A DNA stretch of 64,000 bases, taken from assembly GCA_025267735.1 (NCBI GenBank), contig CM046299.1:33866887-33930886 (forward strand), read 5' to 3'. This document shows positions 11,539 through 23,043 of this stretch, in pieces (position 1 is the stretch's first letter; every line of letters starts with the position of its first letter). Source of the stretch: Mactra quadrangularis. Lineage: Eukaryota > Mollusca > Bivalvia > Venerida > Mactridae. The position numbers and the translations under genes are program-made. The notes below the pieces were generated by a model that searched no databases, was not told where the DNA came from, and saw nothing but the letters and a program-made list of their open reading frames with translations.

Positions 11539-12156
11539 CTATAGTGCGTACAAAAAAACAAAGCGTGTTTTGGTAAACATTACAAATGAGACAATTCATT
11601 TCAGGGGTAGGCAGTAATAAAAATAAAATTTGTGTAATTCATTTTAACAAAATTAGCATGGTTGATAAACCACCACCACTTGGTAAATCATGCTTGTTAT
11701 GGTAGAACGCTAAATCCATTACACAAACAACTAAGACACGCGCAAAACACAATTGTTTATCTTAAAGTCAACCTAGGCATCCCTCGTCGAGGGTTATAGT
11801 GCGTACAAAAAAACAAAACACTGTTTATAATAACAATAGAATAAACTAATCCACTACAAGGGACGATCAGGATGACAATAACATAAACAAGTGATATTTT
11901 TACGATTGTCTTAGTTGTTAGTGTAATGGAACAGATTTTTACCAAGCACAAGCACGATTTACCAACAAATGGTGGTATCCATCATGCTAATTTTGTTACA
12001 ATGAATTTTACACATTTTATTTTCGTTACTGCCTACCCCAGAAATGGATTGTCTCATTTCTAATGTTTACCAAAACACGTTTTGTTTTTTTGTACGCACT
12101 ATAGTTCATTGTATTGTTATTGTAAACAGTGTTTTGTTTTTTTGTTCGCACTATAG
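11539..12156. mobile_element. two interleaved inverted-repeat elements with CTATAGTGCGTACAAAAAAAC ends
   Basis: Four copies of the terminus tatagtgcgWacaaaaaaac are present. Pair A is 11,539-11,695 with 11,949-12,104, arms of about 155 bp (left arm starting ctatagtgcgtac, right arm ending gtacgcactatag). Pair B is 11,794-11,845 with 12,108-12,156 and shares the inner word aacactgttta. The pairs cross each other instead of nesting. No transposase frame is present. The superfamily is unclear. Confidence 0.7.
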
Positions 12157-12299
12157 TACAAGCAGTTCAAGTAGTTTTTCTATTACAACTGGTGGGGTTT
12201 TGTTATATAAAATTACATTTAAATATCATTTATTTTGATGTTGATATTATTGTTAGTTAAATTTTGTCATACATGTAGAATACAAGGGTCAGTTTGAAT

Positions 12300-12650
12300 T
12301 GCATGCAATACTGGAGTCCCCTACCGGTAATCTAAGACTAATTTAAGAACAGAGGCATGACCTCAGACAATAAGAAAAAAACAATAGCTCCACTGGGCGG
12401 GCATTATACGCCTGTGTGCTGTCAAAGCCTGGGACTGTAGGAGATGGAGGGCAATCCACAGTAAAGACCTGGTGACCTTTGACCCAGGGGCCTCAGAACA
12501 AATAGGGCACACCCTTCAACTAAGGGCTATCCACACAAAAAATTTAGTAAACCTAGGTACACTTCTTGTTGAATTATGTTCAGGACAAAGTTTTCCCATA
12601 TGAAGTCCCAGTGACCCTGGGCCTCAAAATCATTAGGGTACACCCTTTAC
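12300..12650. repeat. dispersed 'gaccttgacc / aagggctatccacac' repeat, left part
   Basis: It contains tgacctttgacccagg and aagggctatccacacaaaa units of a repeat that resumes at 14,593 after a retrotransposon insertion. Related copies lie at 28,366-28,590. It is non-coding. Confidence 0.6.
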
Positions 12651-14592
12651 ATTGCTTTACTTGTATTCAAAACTCTAAATAATATGGCTCCTTCATATAT
12701 GTCAGATATAATAAATTTTGCTAAAAATGAACACTACTCCTTGAGATCTATTGTACACAACGATCTTGTTATGAAAACAAAACCCAAAACACAATATCTA
12801 AAGGATTCTTTTTCTCACTACAGTATGACCTGTGGAATGAAATACCTTACGAGATAAGAAATATATCAAACATTAATTCATTCAAGTCTTCATACAAAAA
12901 ACTTCTTTGTCGTAATAACTAGATTTTCTGTTCTGCATACAGGCTTACACGACTATAAAGAGGCATAACTCTTATGTGAGTTTATTTTTGAGTTATGCTC
13001 CTTTATACTAGTTGAAGTTGTATATGTATGCCACTGGCACTGGAGTCCTTACATTCAATAAAATATTCATACTAATGATTAAAAATAACGTTGTCGAAAA
13101 ACAACACCATAAAACGGTCCTTTTATAACTATCGCTTTTGAGTCGTCACATATCTTATTATAATGTATATACCTATATGGTGTTGAACCGTTTTAGGAGT
13201 GATCGACGGTCAAACTGATTTTTTACATTTTAGGAAATAACTGGACATTAAAACTGGTTGTAATTGAAAGCTGACACTTATTTTTACAAAATTGGAAAGT
13301 ATCAACTTTATATCTTATAAAATATCATAGAATTAAGCGTTATTTCAGTAATTTTATTATTCAGCGATTGGGAGACACTATTGACTTCCGGTATAATTTA
13401 CAGTGATGTAACATGCGTTCTGATTGGTCTAAAACTCCGCGAAACTTTTCCCGTAATCTGTCACCGTAACGATGCGATTGGTCTATTGGCCTCTTAATTA
13501 CACAGACATTTTATTAGTTACACGATTGATGAATTGACGGCTAAACGATAACGCGAGTTGAAGAGAAATTGCCTGTGTAATGTATTAGCGTTTAGATCTT
13601 GGTTTTGTAAACACGCCATTTCTGTAGTGTACAAAAGTGCTACTTTGCGTTGTATTTTATTTTTCATAAATGGATTTCAATATTCGCCAGTGCCAGTGCC
13701 TGCCTGACCACAAATCAAAATTTAATGTCCCCATGCACCGGCACTAAGAGTCGCAGATTGGTCAAATTCAGAATGACGCTTTGTTGATGTTTGCATTGGC
13801 TTCGTTTCATTGACAGATTACGGGAAAAGTTTCGCGGAGTTTTAGACCAATCAGAACGCATGTTACAAAACTGTAAATTATACCGGAAGTCAGCAGTGTC
13901 TCTCAATCGCTGAAAAGTGAAATTACTGAAACAACGCTTAATTCTATGATAATTATATAAGATATGAAGTTGATACTTACCAGTTATGTAAAAATATGTG
14001 CCAGCTTTAAATCAGAACCGGTTTTTATGTCGAGTCATTTTCCGAAATATGAAAAATTCAGTTCGACCGTGGATCGCTCCGAAAACGGTTCAATACCATG
14101 TGTATATTATAATAAGCTGTGGCACGACTCGAAAGCGATAGTCAAAGAGGAACCGTTTTTTCTACCTTTTTATTCACCAATGTTATTTTTAATCATAAAT
14201 ATGTAAATAGTTTATCCAATATAAGGACTCCAGTGCCAGTGATGTATGCATATTCATAAATGTAGTATGAGTTTAAATTATTTAAATTATGGTATATTTA
14301 TAATTTTTGAGTATATTATTGTGAGTGTCTGTCTTTATAAATATTTTTGTATTGTTTTTGTCTTCACATGTCTGTCTTAGTGTCTTGTCTTCGTTAGTGT
14401 ATGTATGTGTGCAAGAGATTTTTGTACTTTTAGTTAAATTGTATGTTGTTGATGCTTTTTTTGAAATTTCATATTCTGATACATGCAATTTAATTTTTGT
14501 TGAAGGCCATTTGAAATTAAGGCATATGTTGTAGTTTTACTTTGTATGTCTAAATGTTACCTTCAGAAAATAAAGTTATTATTATTATTATT
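12651..14592 (+). mobile_element. 5'-truncated non-LTR retrotransposon (3' end), itself interrupted
   Basis: The open frame starts at the truncation point with ALLVFKTLNNMAPSYMSD, followed by SLRSIVHNDL and KDSFSHYSM. One frameshift later come LWNEIPYEIRN and a stop at 12,920-12,922. VFKTLNNxAPxYxSD ... LRS ... SF ... LWNxIPxxIR is the typical C-terminus of CR1/L2-like reverse transcriptases. A 3' UTR follows and ends at 14,592 with aaaataaag and (tta)n, a usual non-LTR 3' end. The UTR is split by the foldback element at 13,032-14,241. About nine tenths of a full element is missing at the 5' side. Confidence 0.75.
13032..14241. mobile_element. 1.2-kb hAT-like foldback element with perfect 8-bp target duplication
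   Basis: The ends are cactggcactggagtcctta and its exact inverse. The inverted arms extend for roughly 400 bp each (about 13,032-13,470 and 13,800-14,241) with moderate divergence. The element is flanked on both sides by atgtatgc (13,024-13,031 and 14,242-14,249), a perfect 8-bp duplication. An 8-bp duplication is standard for hAT and also for P-type elements. The 330-bp centre has no transposase motif, so it is non-autonomous. It sits inside the 3' UTR of the non-LTR element. Confidence 0.85.
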
Positions 14593-14830
14593 ACCCAAGG
14601 GCTATCCACACAAAAAATTTGGTGAACCTAGGTACACTTTTTTTTAAATTTTGTTCAGGACAAATTTTTCCCATATGAAGTCCCAGTGTCCTTGACCTAT
14701 GACCCTGGGGCCTTAGAATGTAAAGGAAATACCCTTTACCTAAGGGCTATCCACACATAAAATTTGGCAAACCTAGGTACATTCCTTGTAGAGTTATCAT
14801 CCAGACATGCACTTAAGTTACTCTGTGATA
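14593..14830. repeat. dispersed 'aagggctatccacac' repeat, right part
   Basis: It continues the block cut by the retrotransposon: aagggctatccacac, gaacctaggtacac and gtcccagtg...gacc recur twice at about 150-bp spacing. Confidence 0.6.
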
Positions 14831-14848
14831 CAACTGTTTTGGTGAAAT

Positions 14849-15800
14849 CTTAACTATTTCCGTATCCATAACAACCAGAATTTTGAAAAGAAAAAGATAA
14901 GTCAATGATAAGCATAATCTACTCATTGCAACATATTCACATACTAAGTTTTATCAATATAGCTTGATATTTTTTGATAAGGAGAGTGTTAGCGAGTGAA
15001 TGATCGATTTAATTGAGTGAGTGGAGTGGATGAGTGAGTGGATGAGTGAGTGAGTGGATGAGTGAGTGAGTACGTGAGTGAGTGAGTGAGTGAGTGAGTG
15101 AGTGAGTGAGTGAGTGAGTGAGTGAGTGAGTGAGATAGAGAGTGAGTGAGTAAGTGAATGAGTTAGTAAGTGAATGAATGAGTTAGTGAGTGTGTTTTGA
15201 CAATTCCTATCATACATACAAAATTGTATTTTAGTTAGTAAGATTTATGAAAGACATTATGTTAACATGTATAATTTGTAATTGTACTAATATTTGTGGT
15301 TTCCTTTTGAATGTATGATATGAAATGTTTTATATAAAATGAATCTTTTGAATAAATGAGAAAAAAATACAGCTTGAATAGATTTTGAGTTACGCCTAAT
15401 TACAAGTCTTTTGATCAAATTTTGACTATTTCCATATCCATAGCACTCAGTATTTTGGTCAGAAAAAGAAACAACAAAAATGTGCATAATAAACTCATTG
15501 CCATTTATTCACATACCAAGTTTCATCGATATAGCTTGGATAGAGTCAAAGTTACATCAGGATACAACCTTTTTGATCAAATTTTGACTATTTCCGTATC
15601 CATAGCAACCAGAATTTTGGTCAGAAAAAGAAAAGACAATGACGTGCATAATCTACTTATTGCAATGTATTCACATACCAAGTTTCAGCAAAATAGCTTG
15701 GATACGTTTTTCGGTATTGAGGGATCCATATTTGAGCAGACGGACAGACAGACGGACAGGTCTCAAACCTATAGTCCCTTCCAGTGCAATTTTTTACCAT
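14849..15800. repeat. about 163-bp tandem repeat 'actatttccRtatccata', three units
   Basis: Units start near 14,849, 15,424 and 15,587 and share actatttccgtatccata, agaattttggtcagaaaaag and cacataccaagtttc. The last unit ends in a gacggacagacagacggac tail like other dispersed repeats here. The first and second units are separated by the GAGT microsatellite. Confidence 0.65.
15005..15190. repeat. (GAGT)n microsatellite
   Basis: Long, slightly interrupted run of gagt/gtga. The minus-strand frame of repeated Thr-His-Ser-Leu is a product of the repeat. Confidence 0.95.
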
Positions 15801-16490
15801 TTTTAAGTCCCTAATGTTTAATTTGAAAAGAGAATGCTCCATGTTTTAAGACTATTCTGCTATCAAGACCATCTATTTTGACAGTTGTAATATTAGAACT
15901 CACAGTACTAACTAGAACTGCCACCAGTGGCGAAAATACCCCCGCAACAGCAACATTTCAAGATAAAAGCAAGTCAACATTGTGGAAGTCCAAAAGGTTA
16001 AATGTTGTAAGAAACATAAAAACCATAAAAAGAATAGGATGCAAATATCAAATTGGAAATAAACAGCAAATTACAGTGTAATTCACTATAGATTTATGAA
16101 AAAGCAAAATGAACAGAGTTGTCATATTTCAAATGATTTTTTACATGAAAATGAACACCATTTGGTCATTATGAATGTAAAGTGGAACAACAGACAAAGA
16201 GTGATCATATTTAAACTCATCAGGAGTATGTTGTAACCAGATGAGCAAAATGTAGAATGTGTTTGTAATTTTTTTATAAATAAGTAAAAAATAAGGCAAT
16301 TGTAAAAATGGTAGTCAGCAATGTACACAATATAAATCAAACAATTAGTATTTACAATATCTTGTATCAAGAATTTCACAAAAACCCCATAAGAAAGCTT
16401 TAATTACCGATAATTATTTTCACAGTAGTAAAGTTAAAATAATATCTAAAATCTCATGTAGCTATAATGAAATAAGATGTTTTCTTCTCA
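15801..16490. other. no gene seen
   Basis: Intron sequence with no supported exon and no clear repeat. Confidence 0.4.
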
Positions 16491-18060
16491 ACATTACAGA
16501 AAAAATCAAGATGGCTACTAATTGGTCCATTGAAATAAATAAAAAAATAAATACATATAAAAATTTCATCAACAAGAATTTGTCAGCACAATTTTATCAA
16601 AATAAGGTGAGAAAAAAAAAGAAGTTTGCTATACAAGATATTAGAAAATCCAACATGGCTGCCAGTCAGCCATTTTGAATTCCACTTAAGAAAATGCCAA
16701 GCACATCAACTTAAACAATTGCTTACTTTCTCAAAGTCTGTACAAAAATCATCAAATCATTTGCTTTTTAAAAAGAAAAACTCAGAATGGCTGCCAATCA
16801 GCCATTATGAATTTGATAAAATATCAATACATCAAAAAAAAGTTCAAAAATAAGAATTTGATAAAAGTAGCAGTACATAATAGACTTCAGCAACTCAAAA
16901 TGGCAAACAATGTGGACTAATGCTATATTTAATAAGTTACATGACATAAAGCCATAAACCCTTGATTCATCTTCGTCAATAATATTTGCTAATCAATGAG
17001 ATAAATAGTTACTACGAGATGTAGAATTGGTCATACTATATTAACACATTCATACTTTCTCAAAAGAAAGAAAGCACCAAATGTATACCATGTGACGAGC
17101 ATTTCAATGTCAAATACGTTCTCCCTGACTGCCAGGATCTTAAATACATCCGTGACAAACATTTTAAAGTTAACTCACTTAAAGAACTTATTGAGTCTGT
17201 ACCATCATATTTTCTAATCGCCGAGATAAAATAGTGATTTTGCGATGTAGAATTGGTCATACCAATTTAACACATTCATACCTCTATTGAAGTAATAGTA
17301 TCATCAATTGTTTTCGGTGTAATATGACCTTTTTGCATTAATAAGCCGTAAAACCCAATTAATCAATCAATAAATCAATCAGACTTCAGCAAGAAGAAAT
17401 TGGTAATGAAATAAGCTTACTATACAAATATTTAAACAAAGTCAAAATGGCTGCCAGTCTGCCATAATGAATTTGTATCCAGAGTAAATCCATGTACGAG
17501 TCAACTACATCAATAAAGACTTTGGAGCGAAATTTGGCTAAAATTGAGTAAAAAAAAACACATACATGTACTATACAGTAATTTAAATAAAAATTCAAGA
17601 TGGCTGCCAGTCAGTCATATTGAATATAAATTGATGAAGAATAGTCATACTGATCAACTGTATTAGTGAGACCTTGTATGCAATTTCTTTTCAAAATATG
17701 TATGGTAATAAGTCAAAATAAGACTGTATTAATTTTGAAAAAAGGATGACAGCCAGTCCGCCATTTTGAATTGGAATTGAGTTAAAGTGTATGTACACAT
17801 CAACTGTGAACGCCTGTGCAAAATTCTATCTAAATTAGTTAAGAAAAAATCTATTGAGAAATTAGCATACAGTAATTAAACTAAATTAAAAAGAATTCAA
17901 GATGGCCGCAAGTCGGCCATTTTGAATTGGAATTGATATAACATGCATATAAACATCAACTGTAAACGCCTGTGCAAATTCTATAAAATAAGATAAGAAA
18001 AAAATCTATTGAGAAAAAAAGCAAACTATACAGTTATCTAATTAGATTTAAAATATATAA
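16490..18060. repeat. degenerate roughly 150-bp tandem repeat with 'aagatggctgccagtcagccat' core
   Basis: The core, an imperfect palindrome (atggctg-ccagt-cagccat) followed by tttgaatt, appears near 16,507, 16,655, 16,787, 17,445, 17,599, 17,751 and 17,899. Between cores the words acatcaactgtaaacgcctg and aagaaaaaatctattgag recur. Units differ a lot, so it is old. A non-LTR fragment interrupts it at about 17,000-17,385. The aagatggc/aaaatggc core resembles the YY1 binding word (established motif; binding here is inference). Confidence 0.65.
17000..17385 (+). mobile_element. non-LTR retrotransposon 3' fragment
   Basis: The frame ending at 17,234 reads KCIPCDEHFNVKYVLPDCQD, then IRDKHFKVNSLKELIESV and a stop. 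C-x2-C ... H/V ... LxxC with a following LKxL is the cysteine motif found after the RNase H or RT domain of many non-LTR elements. The tail ends in acccaattaatcaatcaataaatc, an (AATC)n-like end. The word gatgtagaattggtcatac occurs on both sides (about 17,019 and 17,248). Only the last 60 or so codons are present. Confidence 0.65.
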
Positions 18061-18216
18061 CGCAATTAAATATTTTAAACAAGTGAGATATGTTTCCATA
18101 GTTACATGAGTTTTGTATACACCATTAAATCATGGTATATAACAGCTTCTATATAAATACATTAAGAAATAAACATACTACAAATGTATTAATTTTTTGG
18201 GACAGACCACATATCC

Positions 18217-18275
18217 AACCAACCAACCAACCAACCAACCAACCAACAAACCAACCAACCAACCAACCAACCACC
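18217..18275. repeat. (CCAA)n microsatellite
   Basis: Run of ccaa with one ccaaca interruption. Just downstream is a hairpin of the form tatacccccg...cggggggtata (18,289-18,323) that also ends two other dispersed repeats in this window. Confidence 0.9.
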
Positions 18276-18527
18276 AGGGTGATTCCAGTATACCCCCGAA
18301 AACTTCGTTTGCGGGGGGTATAAATATTTAGAGATAAGCCAGAATGATAATTCTAACATATATATTATTAAGGAAGCACAAGGGTTCGTGTATATATTGA
18401 TGGGAGTAGAGACACATAGTTGAGTCACATCAATATTAGACAATGTTTCATCAGAATTGCAAACTCAAAGCATGACCTATACAATTAGAACTAAATAATA
18501 ACATAGATGATTTAATTATTCCTTATA

Positions 18528-19503
18528 TACTGACACCAAAAAGAAACTGTGCACTTTTATATCGATTCTAACATTTTATTTCTAAACAAGGAAAAATAAA
18601 ATTTTCCACCATGCGCGATAAAGCCATGGTCTACATATTGCTCAACTCGACCGACTTTTTCAGTCAGTGGTCGTCCTTGAAAATGATATAATGCTATTAT
18701 GCAACTTTGGCAAGTGCAGCCCGTGCCGTGTGTGTACAAGGACAGTTTGTTACTGACCGATATTTTTAGAGGTTACCAAATTAATGATAAAATCACCAGT
18801 GATTTGAATTTCACTAGTTTTAAAGATGACACGGCTTCGAGAAAACGAGAGAATTCAAGCACTTTTGCAACTAGCATCTGGCGTCAGCGTCACTGACGTC
18901 GCCAGGCAATTCAATTGCCATTGAAACACAATAACTAACTTGCGTCAGCGCTACCGACAAACTGACACTGTAAAAGACTTGCCGCAGTCCAGTAGACCAT
19001 AGGTAACGACAGTACATCAGGACAGATACATGACATTGACGCACTTACGTCATAGGTTCAAAACAGCAACAAGCACTGCTGTAGAGCTTGGGGTGAGTAG
19101 GCAACCCGTTTTAAACTGTCATCGAGCCAATGGTTATCCATTAAGGGCTAGGAGAGCCTATGTTGGTCAGATCTGATGACGTCAATGTGTTCCAGAATAC
19201 TTGTACTGATGCACAGACAAGTATGACATAACAGATATTGAATAATTGTTACATTTCTTGATGAACAGATATGACAACCACACATTTGTAAGAATATTAG
19301 AGATCTGCAATTTTTAATTTGACCCCTACTTAATTAAAACTAAAACAATACAAATCTGACTTTATCGATTTGAATGGAACATGGCAGTACATTATAAAGA
19401 AAGATTTTCAAACAATTTGGTACGAAATTTAATAAGGTTTCTATATTAATTATACAAAAGTTTGATAATAAAACAAGTGCACAGTTTCTTTTTGGTGTCA
19501 GTA
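18528..19503 (+). mobile_element. internally deleted Tc1/mariner element
   Basis: The terminal inverted repeats tactgacaccaaaaagaaac (18,528 on) and its inverse ending ggtgtcagta (19,503) run for about 30 bp. TA dinucleotides flank both ends (18,526-18,527 and 19,504-19,505), as expected for Tc1/mariner insertion. The interior holds only the DNA-binding part of a transposase. At 976 bp it is too short for a full transposase of about 340 residues. Confidence 0.9.
18826..19176 (+). pseudogene. Tc1-like transposase, N-terminal helix-turn-helix region only
   Basis: The first part reads MTRLRENERIQALLQLASGV and SVTDVARQFNCH, then a stop (tga). The same frame continues with NLRQRYRQTDTVKDL, SSRP-stop-VTTVHQDRYM, HLRHRFKTATSTAVELGVS and RANGYPLRARRAYVGQI-stop. 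This is the paired-like double HTH with the GRPR-type linker found in Tc1 transposases; the stops fall where Arg is usual, consistent with CpG decay. The DDE catalytic domain is absent, so the copy cannot encode active transposase. Confidence 0.85.
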
Positions 19504-19509
19504 TAGTTT

Positions 19510-20605
19510 AATCAACTTTTTGAAAACTTATACTTTACATAATTTTCTATTATATAAGAGTAATATTTATTATCTTGACAATATCAGGTACATTATACTA
19601 TGTAGAGTGTTCTTTCTTAACACATCTTCAAGGGTCTAAAATATTAATACACGTTTTTTTTATCCTAGCAATCACTTGTACTAATTTACATCATGAAATA
19701 CACATTTAAATATTTCAAAACATATGAAACAAACAGTCATACATAACAAAACCACAATGATTTATATACTACAAAAAACAAGGTGAAGAAAAAAAACTTC
19801 AAGTAATAGTATGCGTTGAATGTTGAGTTTGCATGCTTGAAATATATAAAAATATCTTATATAATACACTATGTAATTCTATACATAATTTTTGTTGACT
19901 TAATTACATGAAAATGTCGACATATTCCTTTGATATAAACACATTAAGAAATTTCTACCTATTTTCTCCATATATATACTGTAACATGATAGAGCATAAT
20001 TACCCTAAAATATCTCATAAATATCTTACAAAAAGTCCTACAGTATTATGTGAATAAATATGAGTAAATTCAATGGTAAAAATAGTTAAATGATTTTAAT
20101 GTAGCAGGTGTAGCAATGAGAGGAAATGATGACAAAAGATTTTAAAGATTTCAAACTATTACAAACTAGACTTTAAATATATAATAATGATTTATAGAAA
20201 TGTAGCACTATTTATCATCTGACTAGGTCTATTGATGTACAAGTATTTTTACTGGTGTACTTCATGAAAAAAATCAATTATAAAAAATGATTTAACTTTT
20301 TTTCTTTGAGACATAATAAGATCTTGCATACAGCAATGAATAGTATAATGAAGTTCCTTATTTGGTCATTTTACTCATTACATCATATTTAATACATGAT
20401 CAAAATTCCATTTATAATTTTATCTAGATCATAAAGGGAGAATTAGTTTTTGGAAAGAAACAAACACTTTTAATACAACTTTAAATATATTTTCCAGATA
20501 TGACATTTTATGCTTCACTGAAGTTTTACATCCCTTGGGAACAGATTTTCAACAAGTAGAGTGATATTAGGAGGACAGTTTATGAAACAATATATCTAAT
20601 CTTAC
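19510..20605 (-). other. intron sequence; nothing else seen
   Basis: AT-rich, with no recognisable repeat or exon before the donor of exon 4. Confidence 0.4.
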
Positions 20606-20755
20606 CTGTATCTTCATCAATAATTGTAGTATGATTAAATTTAAACATTATTTTAGCTTTAGGTCGACTGTATGGAGGTTTACATGGTACAACAAAATTA
20701 GATCCTTCTGATACATTTGCATGTAGATCTGGTCTTGAATCAAAGTTACGTAATA
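20606..20755 (-). CDS. Ig-superfamily receptor, exon 4: N-terminal half of Ig domain 2
   Basis: The acceptor is gtatttcag|tattacg and the donor acag|gtaagatta on the minus strand; 150 nt, phase 1 at both ends. In the joined frame the peptide is LRNFDSRPDLHANVSEGSNF, VVPCKPPYSRPK, AKIMFKFNHTTI, IDEDT. The B-strand Cys (VVPC) is present and pairs with the Cys of exon 5. The C-strand position normally filled by Trp holds Phe in KIMFKFN. NVS and NHT are sequons. The domain is completed only after a 12.9-kb intron. The FNxTTI pattern after the C strand fits protogenin-type second Ig domains as I remember them. Confidence 0.8.
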
Positions 20756-21226
20756 CTGAAATACAAACATACAACATTACTTTAAATATAATATTTAACA
20801 ACATTGTTAACATTCTTATTTTCTGCAGACAAAAAATTAGCAACAAATTCTACATTTGTTTTTTTTTTTAATTTTAGGTTTTTGTTTTTCTAGAAAAAAA
20901 TGGATTTTACCCTGCTTATCATTCTTTTACAATTTACAGGGTTTCACAACCATAACCATCTTTCCTGGACTATTTTCTTTCACAATCAATTGTTCACTCT
21001 TTTAAACATATCTATATTAGAGAAAACATACTTTATTGTTAAGTTCTTTTGAAGAATATGTGAATCAAAACACAAATCATTGAGTAAGTCAACTGTGGCA
21101 GACAAATGGCAGCCCCTGTTCTTCTACCATTATCAATACTATTATTGAATTCTGATTTTCTCTCAAAATCTCGAATGTTAACTGGAATTTAAGAAAACTT
21201 TTTAAAAGACACAGTTTAACACATAC

Positions 21227-21517
21227 CTGCTTTGTTAAGTTTTGCTGGTCTACTCAACAGCGTTCCCATACTATTTTGTGCTACACATTGAAACATAGGA
21301 TCGGTTTCATATCCATGTCCATGGTGGGGCACAGAGGGTATATGTAAATCACTTCCAATCTGCTTAAAACCATAAATATTATTTTCTTCAAAAAATTCAT
21401 TATTATATTTCCACCTAATGACAGAACTAGATGGATGTACTCCACAATGTAATGTTGCTGAGGATTCTTGAGGTATAACAACAGATGACGGCTCAGTAGT
21501 AAAATATGGAATCATAT
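21227..21517 (-). CDS. Ig-superfamily receptor, exon 3: complete Ig domain 1
   Basis: The acceptor is atattttcag|atatgattc and the donor gcag|gtatgtgtt on the minus strand. It is 291 nt, exactly 97 codons, with phase 1 at both ends, so it could be skipped without shifting the frame. The peptide has MIPYFTTEPSSVVIPQESSA, TLHC (B-strand Cys), IRWKYNNEF (C-strand Trp), GSDLHIPSV (E strand), DPMFQCVAQNSMGT (F-strand Cys) and LSRPAKLNKA (G strand). YFxxEPSxVV ... IRWKxN ... FQCVAxNxxGTxxSRxAKL matches the first Ig domain of DCC/neogenin/protogenin receptors best in my reading; Sidekick is an alternative. These receptors sit in the plasma membrane and act in cell guidance or adhesion (family knowledge). 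The membrane and fibronectin parts lie outside the window. Confidence 0.85.
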
Positions 21518-21719
21518 CTGAAAATATCAAATATATACATTGATTATTGATCAATTTTAAAACCATTGAAGTTTTAAAATGTGTCCACATATATAAAGGA
21601 AAATTTAATAAAATCACCACTAACATGTATTCCAATATAGTTACACGTGTGTACAATAAACAAAAAGAACTAAGATACCCACATACTATTCTACAATAAA
21701 AACAGGGCTTTAGACTCAT

Positions 21720-22631
21720 TATTCAATTTTCAGCATCAAAACTAGGGCCCACAATTCCATTATAAAATAAAGACATTAATGATGTTGGTAATAACCATAC
21801 TCAGTAGAGATGAAAGTGACCATTACGATACTGATGAGAATAGATGTGATGATGATAATGAAGGTGGTGATCATGATGATCATTTGCCATTAATAAACAA
21901 GACTGTCATAAAGAAACATTTAAATGTGTTTAAAATTAATGGTATTAATTATTTACTGTTTGAAGGTAAGATTGTATAATAAAAATATCAAATTTCTGCT
22001 TGACTTAAGTGATTTCAAATTCATTTTGAATTAAAGCCTTCATTTTGAATTGTTTTGTCCCCTATCTTCAAAGAAATCGGGGGCCATACTTGAACAGTAC
22101 TTTTTTTTCAAAATCATGTAATTTTAGATTAACTAATTAATATGATTTATGGAGTATAGGCATGTTTGGGATATCTTGTTGGTTGAAGAATGACAGAATG
22201 GCGACAGCATACACCATTTCAAATCTATATTATATCAAGATATTGAATTGAACCACATGATGGTTAATTAAACTAGCAGTTACACTTATAGAAACATTCT
22301 AAATTAGCATAGGAAAATCATTTACTATTCTATCTAAGTACCAACTATTTATTATCTTATACAAGTAAAGACAAGCACCCCTTGGTTAGATGAATACTGC
22401 CTATTTCATATGATGAGTTACCAGAGAAAATTTGTTTTACATGATATGTTTTTTACTCCGAATGAGGTCAGATATTGGTCGCCTCTTAGTTTTGCCTTCA
22501 TATAGTATGTCTATCACCCAGAATGTATACAATACTGTACATATAAATATTATGAAGATGCTAAATAACAAAAGACACAGATATGCTATATCTTGTACTT
22601 TGAATTTTAGTATTTGAGTCCATACCTTAGG
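21720..22631. other. intron sequence; no gene seen
   Basis: No splice-bounded coding frame. A short Asp-rich frame near 21,780-21,980 has no supporting context. Confidence 0.4.
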
Positions 22632-22639
22632 TATTACAT

Positions 22640-23043
22640 CAGGGCTCGAATTTAATAAAAAATTGGACTTGCAAATTTTTGCGAGTTGATTTTAACTCGC
22701 AAAATGAATAAATCACTGGCATTTTTTCTCAATATTTAAATACCATACATAATAACTATTCATACATGTATAATGCAATATAAAAACAACATTATTATAT
22801 TTAACTGTAGATAGAACAAGGGTGTTATTGCAGAATAGACAAAGAATATCAAACATTTTTTTATAGTGAATCTTTAATTAACACTATAGATCTATCTGGC
22901 CGTTTCAATACTGATCTGGGCGTCATTAGTTTGCTTTTCGTCGATTTCAACTCGCGGAAATTTGCAAGTCAAAATAAAAGTTACTCGCAATTTTCAAAAT
23001 CAACTCGCATTTTGCGAGTATGCGAGCTTAAATTCGAGACCTG
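22640..23043. mobile_element. hAT-like miniature element, CAGGGCTCGAATTTAA ends, perfect target duplication
   Basis: The ends are cagggctcgaatttaa and ttaaattcgagacctg. Direct duplications tattacat flank it exactly (22,632-22,639 and 23,044-23,051), the 8 bp typical of hAT. Subterminal repeats of actcgca/tgcgagt lie inside both ends. There is no coding content. A second copy is at 51,889-52,294. Confidence 0.9.

Noticed and set aside
14954..15217. Minus-strand frame of repeated Thr-His-Ser-Leu
   Set aside because: It is the translation of a (GAGT)n microsatellite.
18189..18443. Minus-strand frame with Trp-Leu-Val-Gly repeats
   Set aside because: It is the translation of the (CCAA)n microsatellite, with no other support.
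21216..21719. A 167-residue protein reading through the Ig domain 1 exon and its flanks
   Set aside because: Upstream and downstream parts lie beyond consensus acceptor and donor sites and are intron sequence.
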